Positions 15,001 through 25,764 of a stretch of DNA of 64,000 bases are shown piece by piece (the first letter of the stretch is position 1; each line of letters opens with the position of its first letter). The notes beneath the pieces are model-generated. The model did not search any database and was not told the origin of the DNA. It saw only the letters and a list, made by a program, of their open reading frames with translations. Location: the NCBI GenBank assembly GCA_019095985.1, contig CM032665.1, forward strand, positions 32,276,445-32,340,444, read 5' to 3'. Both the position numbers and the translations under genes were made by a program. The DNA is from Streblospio benedicti. Its lineage: Eukaryota; Annelida; Polychaeta; Spionida; Spionidae.

Positions 15001-17612
15001 GAAAATTTATGCTGAAACGGGAGGGGGTGCTTGAGCACTGAGCATACCCTTTCCACATATACTCGCCGCTCATAGGCATATACAGGGGGGTGCAAGAAGC
15101 CCCCCCCTTTTTTTCAACCAAAATACTTCATTTTTGTTGGGTTTTTTTACACATTCACCATCCACCGTGCGTACGAAACCCATGAAATCCCTAAGGTGCG
15201 CCCCCCCCCCCTGGATCTGCATTGCACGCTGTCGCTGGCTCTATTGTATGTTCATGTTACTGCTCCTCAGATTTGACTTATGCTGCTCATGTTAAGCTGT
15301 ACATCTTGCATTACTCTCCTCACAGGTCGTCGCTGGCCCTGTGGTGCGTGTCCATGCTGCTTCTCGGCTTTGACGTGTCACGTGGGGCTGCTGCGCTGGC
15401 GGGGGCGGGGGGTCTCATGGTGGCGGCCGCCGCTGTGTACCACGGCCTCCAGCCGCGGAACCCGCTCATCATCCCGATGGTTGATGCCTACATGACACTC
15501 AGCTACGGCTGGTGCTTCTGGATCACGCTTGTCGCAGGTGAATAATGTTCATTTTACCACTCAGTCTTCAGTAATTCAATCACTTTCTCATTTGCCGCGT
15601 CACTCAGTCCTATCTGCATTCAGTTCCTGATTCGGTCCTTCAGTTCACCAGATCCAACTTGAACCCAAACCTCTGACGTCTGAATCACACCAATCACCGG
15701 TATCATGTTGCCATCACTTAGTCATTGATAGCAGTCACGCACACTATGGGTCACTCACAAACTCTCTGAGTTTGACGAACACCCACTACTTGACAAGACC
15801 AGTACATTCTCATTCATTGCTTTTCTCACTCAGAGCGTCAGTCAGTCCTTCAGTTTACTAGACCAGACCAGCACTCAAGCTCATGATCTTCTGGATAATT
15901 GGTGGCTGCAGGGCATTCACTCAGATCTAGACCCAGCCATTTTTATTGGTCTCCTGCACCCAAGTTGTTCATCAGCCTGACTTGTAACCTCTCCAGGCGT
16001 GGTGACCCTCCTGTCTGGCCTCGTCCTGCTGCTCTTGAACCGTCTCGCCCCCGTGGTCGTGGGCATGGTGTTCCTGCACGAGCACCAGCTGGAGGAGCTA
16101 GAGGATTCCCTGTACGAGTATGACCAGGCCGGCGGATACCTCCAAATAGACACGGTAAGATGTTCAAACAACAAGAACACGCAGTAACAGATCCAGCAAA
16201 TAGATGCAAATAGTGACATGGACCACCTTGATATGCATAGGCAGATTCGTTATTACAAGAATCATTATTACATTAAGTATGTTACACATTTCCTAAAACT
16301 AAGATGATATATTATCACAAGTACATGTATGAATGCTATTAAACATACAATTATTTTAAAAGAATATCAAATCTCTACAGTAATTATATTTTACATAAAT
16401 ATTTTCAGCCCATGCGTTCGATGCGCAAAAACCACGGGCCATACTACAATAATCCTGCATTCAATGACACAGCGTCACCAGGCAACCAACAGGACATGAT
16501 GCAACAGGTGCGAGAATTATACAAGAATGTATGGCATGATCTACTATGTCATTTTATTTATTTTTCTATTCTTCATTTCTTCCTAAAGTTTCATCAGTGG
16601 ATGTATGAAAACTTTGTGAACGTTTGGGAACACGTAAACCACGGAAGATTCGTAAAATAAAATAAAACCAAATAAGCCTAAATGTTGTCTGTTAGTATCA
16701 CGATTGTGCATTTCCGCACATTTTGGTCTTCACCAAGCATAGTGTTTAACCTTTTTTTTCTAAATTTTATTTAGTAATTTCATTGTCCAGTATTCAAAAA
16801 GCCATACGTTGATTGTAATCTTGGTACCAATGACATTAGTTTTAGATGTCAAAGTGTAACATAGAATGATTATGAGTATCAAGAATCATCTTACAACATA
16901 TATAACTTTGGACATTGCACTAATATTCCTGCCTGTAGAGTATGCCACTGGAGCAGCCACCACCCTATGATGGCTGTCCCCTTGCTGCAGCAGAGCGGCA
17001 GCGGCGCACTGGTGTGGTCCAAGGGATGGACAAATGTGATCAGAAGGTAACTTTTGTCTTTGCATTTTTATTTTCCTCATGGGATTTTTCCCCAATAATA
17101 GTGTTCCCTTTGCTTCACTTTCAAATTTGAAATATCCAGTAAATTGGCAATGAAGTGTTTCCTACAACTACATATTTATCATTCAGGTGGTAGAGGCACA
17201 AATCCATGTGGAAGATGAATCGGACACTTCTGCGGTAAGGTACCGCAGCGACATTCCAACCATAAGTAATGGCAAACTGCCAACCATTGAACCACACACA
17301 ACAAACCAGGATGTTGAAGAGGGGGTTTCACCATTCACATCTCCACCAAGATCACCTAAAAACAACGAGGCTGCCACAACAGATGCAAGCAGTGCAGTAT
17401 ACTCGGACTCAACGTTTGATGATTTTGAGGAATCTGTTCTGGAAGCGGTGGATGGGGTGGCAATTCAGCACATGGCCCCTGAGAGTCAGCTGAATCACAA
17501 CCATCTCCAGAAAACAAGGTCCGTGGAGCTGATGTACGATGATACTGATGGAGTGAACAAGGCTATCATTGAAATACACGGAAGAGATGGATCTTTGGAA
17601 ACTAATGCTTAA
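2..17612 (+). CDS. DUOXA: Dual oxidase maturation factor (DUOXA-like), 5' partial, ten exons in window
   Basis: Exons read in one consistent frame at 2-106, 4160-4217, 12858-12992, 14124-14195, 14651-14804, 15326-15537, 15997-16154, 16409-16507, 16939-17046 and 17187-17612 (stop). All have GT donors and AG acceptors, and they give about 508 residues. The family is an ER/plasma-membrane partner that lets dual oxidase (DUOX) leave the ER and make hydrogen peroxide. Visible: a first membrane segment in exon 1 ([14 protein letters not shown]), a second in exon 2, then the extracellular loop with SEW, the GVNVTLTG signature (an N-glycosylation site) and a DYNERFSF motif. Next come EAHKRGLP and [12 protein letters not shown] and three more hydrophobic segments in exons 5-7. 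Loop motifs and segment order match recalled human DUOXA1. Roughly 25-35 N-terminal residues lie upstream of the window. The tail of about 240 residues (exons 7-10) is longer than in human DUOXA1 (343 aa), acidic and Ser/Thr-rich, and probably cytosolic. No DUOX gene is visible here; in vertebrates the two are neighbours. Confidence 0.
243..306. repeat. GGTT tetranucleotide microsatellite
   Basis: About sixteen near-perfect GTTG/GGTT units occur in a row, preceded (120-242) by a degenerate TTG/GATT-rich stretch. Confidence 0.95.
1029..1118. repeat. Short pogo/Tigger-like MITE (family B, copy 1)
   Basis: It starts TACAGTAGAACC and ends GGTTTTACTGTA, an inverted terminal repeat with TA at both outer edges. 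The inside carries the family motif GAGACCACCT. TA target choice and the CAGTAGAACC terminus are typical of TcMar (Tigger/pogo) non-autonomous elements; the assignment is by motif only. Confidence 0.65.
1131..1230. repeat. Degenerate hAT-like MITE (family A)
   Basis: It begins TGCAGATCTAG and ends CCCTGGATCTGTCATTG, the inverted ends of family A, but the usual core (ACTTCATTTTCATAG ... TACGAAACCC) is not recognisable. Confidence 0.4.
3890..4024. repeat. pogo/Tigger-like MITE (family B, copy 2)
   Basis: It begins TACAGTAGAATC and ends AGTTCTACTGTA, inverted ends with terminal TA. The inside contains AAGAGACCAC. It lies about 135 bp upstream of DUOXA exon 2. Confidence 0.6.
4335..4424 (-). repeat. 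Truncated hAT-like MITE (family A)
   Basis: It reads in reverse relative to the copy at 12669. The segment related to TACGAAC, AAAATGAAGTATTTTG and the end CCTGGATCTGCCTGTG are present, but the opposite end is missing. Confidence 0.5.
4785..4860 (+). repeat. tRNA-derived SINE head
   Basis: TGGCCGAATGG (4791-4801) fits a Pol III A box and GGTTCTTGTCT (4840-4850) a B box, about 40 bp apart. The word GCGACCAGAAG between them recurs in two other SINE heads in this window. It is not a working tRNA because the acceptor stem cannot be paired. Confidence 0.55.
4893..5509. mobile_element. Non-autonomous DNA transposon with ~70-bp inverted ends
   Basis: The left arm (4893-4970) and right arm (5440-5507) are inverted copies. 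Both contain CCCATTT, then TGGCCGATCCTAGCTCCAGA, then AAAGACG and ATTTGTCATTT. The right edge is followed by TTAA and the left preceded by CTAA, which could be a TTAA target (piggyBac style) with one change; this is tentative. The roughly 460-bp inside encodes no transposase I can recognise. It appears to sit inside the SINE that starts near 4785, since SINE body sequence resumes at about 5590. Confidence 0.65.
5590..5690 (+). repeat. SINE body fragment
   Basis: It shares CTCCCCAGGGAGTTGA with the SINE at 21325-21560, where the same word follows a tRNA-like head. Here it is probably the displaced 3' part of the SINE whose head lies at 4785-4860. Confidence 0.45.
5691..9329. other. Intron 2 stretch without recognised features
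   Basis: AT-rich intronic sequence. There is a G-rich tract near 7588-7608 and a GT/GGGG tract near 8258-8282. I see no further gene or bounded repeat. Confidence 0.6.
9330..10479 (+). repeat. Direct duplication flanking the gap, copy 1
   Basis: It runs from AAATTAACTATATATGG to CAGTAGAGACT at the gap and is near-identical to 10580-11541, apart from small indels and about 190 extra bases (about 9763-9950). The pattern of indels fits two alleles or an assembly join. Confidence 0.9.
10480..10579. other. Assembly gap (100 N)
   Basis: Exactly 100 undetermined bases inside DUOXA intron 2, a conventional placeholder length. Confidence 0.99.
10580..11541 (+). repeat. Direct duplication flanking the gap, copy 2
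   Basis: It begins immediately after the gap at the same base where copy 1 begins and ends with the bases that precede the gap in copy 1. It lacks about 190 bp present in copy 1. Confidence 0.9.
12190..12600. repeat. Decayed GACCACCTCT-type repeat tract
   Basis: Scattered words such as AGGACCACCTCTAC, CGCACCTCTCTAAAA and AACCTCTTTACAGAGACCACTT recall the minisatellite at 24690-25150 and the inside of family B. Divergence is high and the boundaries are uncertain. Confidence 0.25.
12669..12826 (+). repeat. hAT-like MITE (family A), well preserved
   Basis: The ends are inverted: AGGCAGATCC at the left and GGATCTGCC-type (here CCTAGATCTGCCATTG) at the right. The core has CCAAAATACTTCATTTTCATAG, GCCATCGATC and GTACGAAACCCATGAA, shared with most copies. 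It ends 31 bp before the DUOXA exon 3 acceptor, so its C/T-rich right half lies in the branch-point region. Confidence 0.75.
13064..13145 (+). pseudogene. Decayed duplicate of the 3' half of DUOXA exon 3
   Basis: In intron 3, about 90 bp past the exon 3 donor, the DNA aligns with the end of exon 3 (about 12930-12992): CACACACGTC against CGCGCACATC, then GACTCAAGAGGGGT against GGCTCAAGGGGGTT, then a shared AACGTCAC. Differences are mostly G-to-A, as expected from CpG decay. In the same frame it reads [20 protein letters not shown], against [19 protein letters not shown] in exon 3. There is no good acceptor and only a weak donor (AAAAGTAAAA), so it is probably a dead exon copy. Chance similarity is the alternative. 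Confidence 0.5.
15073..15224 (+). repeat. hAT-like MITE (family A)
   Basis: The core CCAAAATACTTCATTTT, CCACCGTGCGTACGAAACCC and the right end CTGGATCTGCATTG are clear; the left end is degenerate. It lies in DUOXA intron 5, about 100 bp before exon 6. Confidence 0.65.
15545..15880. repeat. Degenerate TCACTCAGTCCT-rich tract in DUOXA intron 6
   Basis: Words like CACTCAGTC, GTCCTTCAGTT and ACCAGA recur. GTCCTTCAGTTCACCAGA (about 15632) and GTCCTTCAGTTTACTAGA (about 15844) look like two copies of a longer unit. Confidence 0.4.
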
Positions 17613-19974
17613 GAATGTTGTAGACACAGCAGAAAAGCTAATCAACAGTAACTGGTGTGATAAATAAAAACAAATTTGTCTTCTGAACATTTTGATAAAT
17701 CTGATGCATTATATTGGAGTAAATAAGAATGTCATCTATATACAAGAGCACAGTCAGCGGACACTAACTAACTCTATATTGAATACTGGTGTGATGACTA
17801 TAGAATACTTTTACTTCAGAATATTTTGTGCAAATCTAAACTACTCTTTGAGTAACCCAGAGTGTCAATCAGATACATTATGCTATGTTGGCTGATACTA
17901 AAGCTGAACATAAAGTTTATGACTATGAAAATGTGATTTTTAAAAGTGTAGAATGCTGAGAGTAGCAGTTTTAATACATATTATTTCAAAATTGTCGAAG
18001 ATGAATTTTGTCTTTATTCCATATTTTATCATGTAAAATATATGTTGCACTGATGTAAGTTACTGGTTGGTTGCGTCTATGATATGCAACTTAAATCATT
18101 CCATAATTGGTCCAATTAGGTATATAATTCTATTTACATGTGTAATTACAGTGTTGTGTCTGTATTGTTTTCATCATCATACTAATATGTGTGGAGATGA
18201 CTCAAACGGCCTTTTTGCCATGCTGAATCCAATTTCATTTCTTGAAATAAAATATGCTGAAACTAATTAAACATATATTTAGGCAATGAGAGTTATGCAT
18301 ACATGCTATGGATATATGTACCTTTGAGCTTCAAAATTCTAATATTCTTGTACTGTTTAATGAAAATGAAATCTTATTGTGATGACACGAATAATGATGT
18401 AATGAGTTAAGTTAATCTCAAGGTATATGCTAACTATATGGCTTAGTTTTAGATAATGATGTCATATTAATCACTAACGCTAGTAGTAGTGCTAGGTAAT
18501 GTGTGAATGTGTGTTTGATGGGGTTGTTTTATGTTTATCTGGTCAGGGCAACATCAATGTACTAGAAATTGGTCAAATATGTTCTGACAATTCTAACTAA
18601 ACCCAATCTATTATCTCCAAAAATCATAAACATTAAACATTGTAATAGGAAAAGGATTCCATTAAAGTTATTACATTTTTTACTTGGAGACAAACACAAA
18701 GTTTGTAAGTAAAACCCTTTTTACAAAAATAATGAAAGTTACATTACATGCAAAACACCCTGCAACGCCTAATTTACCATTGTATGCAATACATAATGCT
18801 GATAAATCATTAGCACATACATGTATTCTTCACTAGGTTACAGTGGTATATCCAGAATATCCATAGACAATGTTGTCAAAGAGGTGATATCTTTGGTCGG
18901 ATGAGGGATTGGGCCACCAGTACCAGTTGGCCACTTTCTAGTATGTACCTAGTGTCCTAGCCTGATGCAGTATGGTAATGGTTATGTCTATTGGCTTTCT
19001 TATCAGATACAGTGATCAACTTGTGATGTATTTTGTACAACTTCATTTTTCATGTATTGAAATGATTGACAGCTGTAATTTCTATACAGAATGTGGTGTA
19101 AAAGAGGCTATCCATATTTGTTATGAGTCAAACCTGTCTGACCATTGTGACTGACACCTATAGTTTCCAGGTGACGGAGGCTACAAGCTTTGTTTGGGAG
19201 AATTCAGACACTGGTTGATGATTAACGGCATCTATTTCTAAGTGTACCTCAGTATTGAGATAGAAGGTGAAATTTATAAAAAGAAATGAAGATCTTTGTA
19301 GAAATTAAAGCTGTCCATCAAATTGTGATTTTGAACAAATCCGTGATACTTTTGCTTTTCCCTTTACATGAGATTTTATCTACTTATTGCAATGGCTGTT
19401 CATACACAGTGTATATTGTATATATTGTTATCCATTTGTAGTCAGACATCATTAACATAACCATTTGCATTTGAAAGTAACTGTGTGCATATGTTATAGA
19501 GGTATGGATATTATTATTGTAGATAGAATAAACATAAAACATAAGTATTTGTACATAGATCAATATTGTTAACAGATGTATAACAATCTTATCAAACTTC
19601 TAATTAACTTTGCGTGACCTCACCATGAAATATGTTGGGATACATAAAGCATATTGGCATTAAAACCATTTTTCAAAATGCAATGTAATGTTATTTTATT
19701 TATAAGTATATGTATCTATTATTCATTAAATAAAGGTCTTTAACACTGGTAGAAGTTTTATTTTGTAGAAAGAATATATAATTTGCATATTAAAAACCTA
19801 TTGTATTACTCTTTATTGTAACACTGTCCTAGTTTTTGTGGTCTTGGTTTTACAGCAATAGTTGGGGAAAATTTCACTTTTGAATGTAATACTTCATATA
19901 TGATACCGATGATGTTGATTCCCTAGACTATATGTATGTATATACATAAAATGCATAGTTTATGTATTGGCACA
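17613..19974 (+). other. DUOXA 3' UTR and downstream AT-rich DNA
   Basis: It follows the DUOXA stop codon. Several AATAAA words occur, the first at 17663-17668. I see no other gene; the transcript end cannot be fixed from sequence. Confidence 0.5.
17663..17668 (+). terminator. Possible DUOXA polyadenylation signal
   Basis: AATAAA lies 51 bp after the stop codon. Later AATAAA words downstream could be used instead. Confidence 0.4.
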
Positions 19975-20650
19975 TGGGCGGAATTTTAGAATATGATAAA
20001 AAGTTACAAACTTGCAACATTTTCCAGTATGAAGTTACCAGCTTGAAAAATGAAATGAAATTTCAAACCATAGAAAATTAATAGCTTAGAAAAACTCCAG
20101 ATCATATCTACCAATTTTTATAGTTGGCAATTTTTGATAATTACAAACTCAGTTTGTTACTTACTTTTCGTTGAAAAGTGTTCTGCATCCAGATTAGAAT
20201 GCCAATAAAAAGCTGAAGCTCATGAAATCTGTTCATTCTGGATACCAAAGCTACAACCGTGTGGCATGTTAACAATAATATTGATATTGTAAAGTTGGAA
20301 CACTATGTAAAATAAAGATAAATTAATGAACAATATTATTATTTTCGTATTTTTTTATTCTTTAAATGCTTTTTGAATTCTAAATATTTTCACAATTTCA
20401 ATAAAGATATAAATTGCCAATGCACCATTCAAATAGCAATAAAAGATTGCGGTATTATGCATGGCTTAATTCTAAATAGCGAAATTTTAAAAATGTTATA
20501 AAAGCTATATGAACTTTGGAAAATTACCAGCTATGAAGTCATCAAGTTAAAGATAAGAAAATTAATACCTTTGAAATAAACAGCTCCTACCTACCAACTT
20601 CTATAGTTTTTAACTTTTGATAACCACAAACTCAGTTTGTTGCTTCAGTC
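19975..20650 (+). repeat. Diverged direct duplication (~480-bp spacing)
   Basis: Segments 19975-20165 and 20455-20645 share the ordered words GAAATTTTA/GGAATTTTAGAA, TTACCAG, GAAAATTAATA, CTACCAA, TTATAGTT or TCTATAGTTT, TTTTGATAA and ACAAACTCAGTTTGTT. This looks like an old local duplication; no coding sequence is seen. Confidence 0.55.
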
Positions 20651-20823
20651 ACACTGTCACTTCAGCCATTCATAAATGTTTAATACACGTCACGATCGCA
20701 CCCCAGCAACTAGGACACTATAAATAATGTAACAACACAAAGTTTGTAGTGTCTACCCTCCTATGGTTGGGTGCACGATCGTAGCAACATTAGACTTTTT
20801 TTTTTTTTTTTTTTTTTTTTAAT

Positions 20824-20978
20824 TATTGGAAACGATTCACACTAAAATGCCGCACTCCCATGAGATTCTTTTTGTTTTTCATAATTTGGAAATATGCATA
20901 TCTTTCTAGGCTTCTTAGAGTTAGACGCAAGGAACGTTTTTTGTAGGTGCGGCATTTTACTTTAAATCATTTCCAGTA
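20824..20978. repeat. Hairpin MITE with ~30-bp inverted ends
   Basis: The left arm TGGAAACGATTCACACTAAA then ATGCCGCAC is inverted in the right arm GTGCGGCATTTTACTTTAAA then TCATTTCCA, with a few mismatches, around an inside of about 90 bp. A T-run of about 26 bases precedes it. Superfamily unknown. Confidence 0.6.
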
Positions 20979-21324
20979 GTTTTTAGAATAAGTGTCTTAG
21001 AAAATGTTTTTATCTGGCAAAACGTTGTAGAATATATTTGGTGTCAGCACAAAAGTCGGTTGGTACATGCATGCATGGTACTTCAGTGTAACACGCATAT
21101 ACAACACTAGGACTCGAGTCCTATACCAAGAAGCCGCAAAACATCCTTATATTCCGGTTTGTGACAACGAGGAATACTATAATCATAACTGATGCAATAC
21201 AAAGTATTGTACTCGGTAAAATAACTCTTAGTGACTCCTTAAACGAGTACAAACCCAAGGCCCTTTAAGAGAGCTGTTCGCCAGTTCACTATAACGTTAA
21301 TTTAGATTTCACGTGACTTAAGTT

Positions 21325-21560
21325 GTGTGGCTCTATGGTCGAGTGGGTAGGGGGTGTCGTGACCAGAAGGTCGTGAGTTTGATTCCCGGACGGGTCTGGA
21401 CGGTCTGTTGATGTATGCCGACTGTGGTACCTACACGCTAGATAGGTTAAAAACAGGTGAGGGAGCACTAACGTCAGTTATTAGCAAGGGTGCAATTGGA
21501 CTGTATTCTCCCCAGGGAGTTGATAAGCGCAATTTTGATTTACAAGCATGCCAATCACTT
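21325..21560 (+). repeat. tRNA-derived SINE
   Basis: A box TGGTCGAGTGG (21336-21346) and B box region GAGTTTGATTCCCGG (21375-21389) follow tRNA spacing, with GTGACCAGAAGGTCGTG between them as in the SINE at 30700. The body contains CTCCCCAGGGAGTTGA, shared with 5590-5690. Two copies with the same head and body support a real SINE family. Confidence 0.65.
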
Positions 21561-22844
21561 GATACAGATATGTAAATTCGACTGAACGTATGGATAATAG
21601 ACGAATCAAAGCGTATACAATATCTACATTTGCATAATGGTTGAGAGTGGTATCGGAACCTGCGAAAAGTAAGGCTATTTGAGAATGGAACAAAAAGAGT
21701 CACATTCGTCCGCGTTGAGTTTTTTTCTATTAAAACGTGCATCAGTGCAGGCTGTGGAAGTATGGGGAGACGAATCCACTCTAGTAGGACATTCAGTGGT
21801 CCCTCTCACTAAACATAGACAGCTTTGGTGTATGTTTACGTGACACTGACTGGTAACTATAGTAGCTACGTAACTGACCACTTTGACGTTTTTTTACATG
21901 CGTTGTATTGCTCATACTCAATGGGGTAACGCCGCCACGATGGGCTCTTTACTAGTCTAGGGATGTTGCCGCCGCCAGCTTCTGACGGGGAGCAAGGTGG
22001 GGGCAGGTGTGTTGGCTACAGTACCCATCAGCTAATAGGAACGGAGAGCATGAGATGATGCCAAAAAGCCATAACAGTGATGAACAAGATGATTGTATAG
22101 AACTGGCATTTGATGTGATCTGTATGAATAACGTATGTTTAGATTATATCTGATTTTAGTTGGTGGATGATGAAAACTCAATCAGTTGCGTAAGGTACAC
22201 TCGTAGAAGCACATGATCATTTATATTTTAATGTATTAGTAGAGTGGATAATGTTAGAAGATGGATGGTATTAAAATGGACACGTCTGCTCGTATTGTAT
22301 AGGAATGTGTCACGCGGAAAGCAACAACTTTGAGTATGGTACAACATGTACATGTATGTGTCCTAACAAACCTTTTTAGTATTTTATGGGACTCTTGTGA
22401 CCCGATGGAGTAACCAATGGAGTAACTGGAATTAAACCAGCCACACAAATACAAAATGATAAGATACACAACGGAAGAAATTCATTGAAGATGAATAAAT
22501 TGTATAATCACACGAGCATTATAGGTATCAAATTGGTTTGAAAACCTCACAGGAAAAATAAGGTGAGTTTGTGTATGCATACGCAACTCCCTACTGTCCT
22601 TTCACTTGCAGATAAAAACACCATAAAAGGAACACCTCACTATTAGGCCTAGGAACACCTTGGAATCATAGATGCTGAGTCAAGGAGGTTTTTGGTGGTG
22701 TTCAACTTTGGCATGATGTTTTGAAGTTTTCTTGCATTGTCAGTCTGCGGGAATCTTTTTCACACTACACATAATGCATTGTTTAAGTATCGACTAGCTC
22801 ACAGAGGGCTTCTAATGTGGTTGGGCATTTGATTAACATTAAAC

Positions 22845-23023
22845 CATGGGCAGATCCACGAGAGGCTCAGGGGGGCGAGTGCCGACCCCCACCTTTCCCA
22901 TACAATTACTTAATTTTCAGAGGGTTTGTGGCATGTCCGCTATCGATGAAGCGTACAAAATTCTACTAGTTAGATCCTTTAATTGCACCCCTCCTATTTT
23001 CCAGAAACCTGGATCTGCCAGTG
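22845..23023 (+). repeat. hAT-like MITE (family A)
   Basis: The left end CATGGGCAGATCC and right end CCTGGATCTGCCAGTG are inverted repeats. The core TACTTAATTTTCAGAGGG, TCCGCTATCGAT and GCGTACAAAATT matches the family with divergence. Confidence 0.65.
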
Positions 23024-23338
23024 TATATGGTCACCCAGGATTTGTACCCTGTGTTTTGAATACCAAATTTATGAGGACGATTCTCATGTAGATGCACGAG
23101 ATACATGTGATGCCTATATGAGGCATTCAATTTGATTCTGCTGTATGCCTTAAAATGCTGCTATAGTGCAACCTCATCATAAGGCCGGGACACCTACTTA
23201 TATGGACCTTGCAAGTTGGAACACATATTCATTTTCGATGTATGCTGTTACGAAAAAAAAAATTCGCTAATGGTGTCACCTGTTTGTAATCGGGTCACCT
23301 TGCCCTACTCTCGTTATTGTAGTTTCTTCGGTATATAG

Positions 23339-23466
23339 CAGTGGCAGATCCATGATTTCCTGGAAAGGAGGGCCCTATGTCCAAATGGGCGCAGAAGGCA
23401 CGCGCCCCTTGAATCCCCACAACGAGGTTCTAGACTTGGTTCTTCCCCATGGCCCCGCATCTGCCG
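23339..23466 (+). repeat. Variant hAT-like MITE (family A ends)
   Basis: It begins CAGTGGCAGATCC and ends CCGCATCTGCCGATG, but the inside (GGGCGCAG ... CGCGCCCCTTGAATCC) is unlike the main family. It may be a sister family sharing the termini. CAGTGGC is a typical hAT start. Confidence 0.45.
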
Positions 23467-24546
23467 ATGAATACATACAGCGAGACTAGCCTATCACATA
23501 GACCTTGATGCTTACCTCATGATTCATGCTTCACTCGGCATTATCATATCTATTAGAATTAGCAGCTTTGACTGTCTCACTATATACAATCAATGCAATG
23601 AGATCGTTGGCTTCAATACCGGTAACGGAAACTATTAGATATACATATACAGGCTAAGGCTAGAACACTTCCAGACGACCTGAATACGCTACATGATTCA
23701 ATCGCTGTGCCGTTTGATGTCTGTGTGCCCTTGCGCCATAATCCTTACGCAAGGGCTTGTTAATACAGCACAGTCCATCAATTTGGCTCTATCAGATAGC
23801 CTTCATCACGTTAACTGTCGTCTGACTGAGCCGAATGTTCAGCACCGAATACTATACTGTGTGGTGCTTTAGATGTAATGAGTGAAAAACACGATGATGC
23901 GCCCAAACGGCACTTCTGTGGCGAGACAATGTGCCAAAGGACAAAAGCTACAATAACGCGGGTCATTCGGATTCAACATTCGGGCTGTCTGACCCTAGAG
24001 CTTAATATGATCTATTCTTCGATTGGTCTCGATACAGATGATGATCTGTGAAGTGGTTTCTTTACAGAGGTTCGCGACGATCTCTTTTATGGCCGCTTCG
24101 ATGACCACGAGAACAGTGTTATAATAGATGTGGTCTCTCTATAGAGGTTATCTTGATCAGCGAGTTCACTATTGGGCCGACATCCATCAAGAGACCTTAA
24201 ACCTGCCATGCCGATACTCCATTTGTCCATCAGCTGCCCGCGTGTGTTTGGAGCGATGCACGCTAATGTCAATACGAGGCTGCCGGAGGCGTTTACAATA
24301 AGCGAGGAGCCTCCAGCAGCAGACAGCAGCCCTACACGGGGTCCCGTGATAACTGCCGTGTCCACTTTAATCCATTCCCCCCAAACAAGGCACTTTTTAA
24401 CAACATATGATGTCCGCATAGAAGAACTGTGCGCGTGTCAGGTAGTGTCAAAAGATGATGTTTTCAATGTGTGTATAGATTAGAACTGCTGTAAAATAAA
24501 AACGTCCGTGTCGCTGTGTCTTTTTAATCCATGTAGAGTCCTCCCA

Positions 24547-24636
24547 CCGCCGCCGCCGCCGCCGCCGCTCAGGCTTCATCTATTATTCACGGCGGCGGCG
24601 GCGCTCACTGCCCCCGTGGCCGCCGCCGCCGCCGCG
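24547..24636. repeat. Inverted CCG/CGG trinucleotide tracts
   Basis: (CCG)n at 24547-24568, (CGG)n at 24590-24602 and (CCG)n again at 24618-24636 can fold into alternative GC hairpins. An open frame across it gives only proline/alanine runs, so I do not call a gene. Confidence 0.85.
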
Positions 24637-24689
24637 GGGTCACCTGTGCAGAGTGCAGTACTCGCGCTACCCAGCAGAACTCTGCAGCG

Positions 24690-25150
24690 ATACCACCCCT
24701 GTAATAAGACCACTTCTTTATTGATACCACCTCTGTTCTAAGACCACATCTTTATTGAGAAGACCTGTTTATTGAGAGCAGGTCTATGACAAGATCACCC
24801 TTTTTAAGACCCTCTATACGTTGAGACCTACCTCCAAAGTAAGACCACACCTTTATTGAGAAAACTTCTATAAGATACCTTCTTTATTATTACGATCACT
24901 TCTATATTGAGACCACCTTTATAGTGCGATAATCTCTTTATTGAACCAAACCTTATGATAAGACCACCTCTTTATTTAGACCACTTCTGGAACAGAATCA
25001 TTTTCTTTTACTGAGAACACCAGTATAATGGCACCTCCTCTCGGTATTGAAATCGCCTATATAGCAAGACCACCTCTTTGTTGAGACCCTGGGGCTGAGA
25101 CTACCTCTGTAGTAAGACCACCACTTTATCAAGACCACCTCAGTAATAGA
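24690..25150 (+). repeat. Minisatellite of AAGACCACCTCTTTATTGAG-like units
   Basis: About a dozen degenerate units of roughly 34-40 bp alternate TAAGACCACCTCTTT with ATTGAGACCACCTCTAT. The same words form the inside of the family B MITEs, so the array looks like an expanded MITE interior. Confidence 0.75.
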
Positions 25151-25764
25151 GCATCATTTATCGTGTTTCCAAAGCTTTACAAATAGGCTATTGTGAACCT
25201 CAATAAAACGACTATCTCTCGTTTGAGAGCGAAGTTGTGGGTCTGAGGTCCATATGACATCACACACCACAACCAAATACAGGAAAGCACACTTGCAGAC
25301 TCATTTGTTGTTTATTGTTTTGCTGGCTTCTGCCAGATTGTCATCTCTTTTGTGTTTTTTGTTTTGTTATGTTTTTTGTTGAAAATATGGACGTGGCCAG
25401 TTTAAACATAGACAGCTTACACAACACTCACCAATACACATAGGCTGCCCTCATATTCATCACTGCATAGTAACAGATCGCTCTGATTGCAACCACCTCT
25501 ACATAGACAATGTTCACAACAGAGTATAGAATAAACTATTTGATGTGGAATTTTATAAAGATGGAATATGTATAGTCTATGGGGAGTTCGTGAAAGCCCA
25601 CAAAGATGGGTGAAAACTTGTCATTTCTGTGAGGAAAGAGAAGGGTGGCGGTCGCCTCCTACCTTGGATGCGTCAGTGCAGTATCCAGGACACCCTGTTA
25701 TTTGTTATTCAAAGAAACTGCCTTTATTCTCATCTGGTGGCACCATTGTTTGTGGCCGAGCATG

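Larger units (their letters stand above)
21561..24546. other. Intergenic DNA, two family A copies
   Basis: No supported gene. Short open frames on both strands have no domains. Two hAT-like MITE copies (22845 and 23339) are the only bounded features. Confidence 0.5.

Noticed and set aside
21325-21400. tRNA gene (Ser/Leu-like) suggested by A and B boxes
   Set aside because: No acceptor stem or complete cloverleaf, and similar heads recur at 4785 and 30700, so it is a SINE.
24172-24483. 103-codon plus-strand frame near the CCG repeat
   Set aside because: No domain, a competing open frame on the other strand, no splice context.
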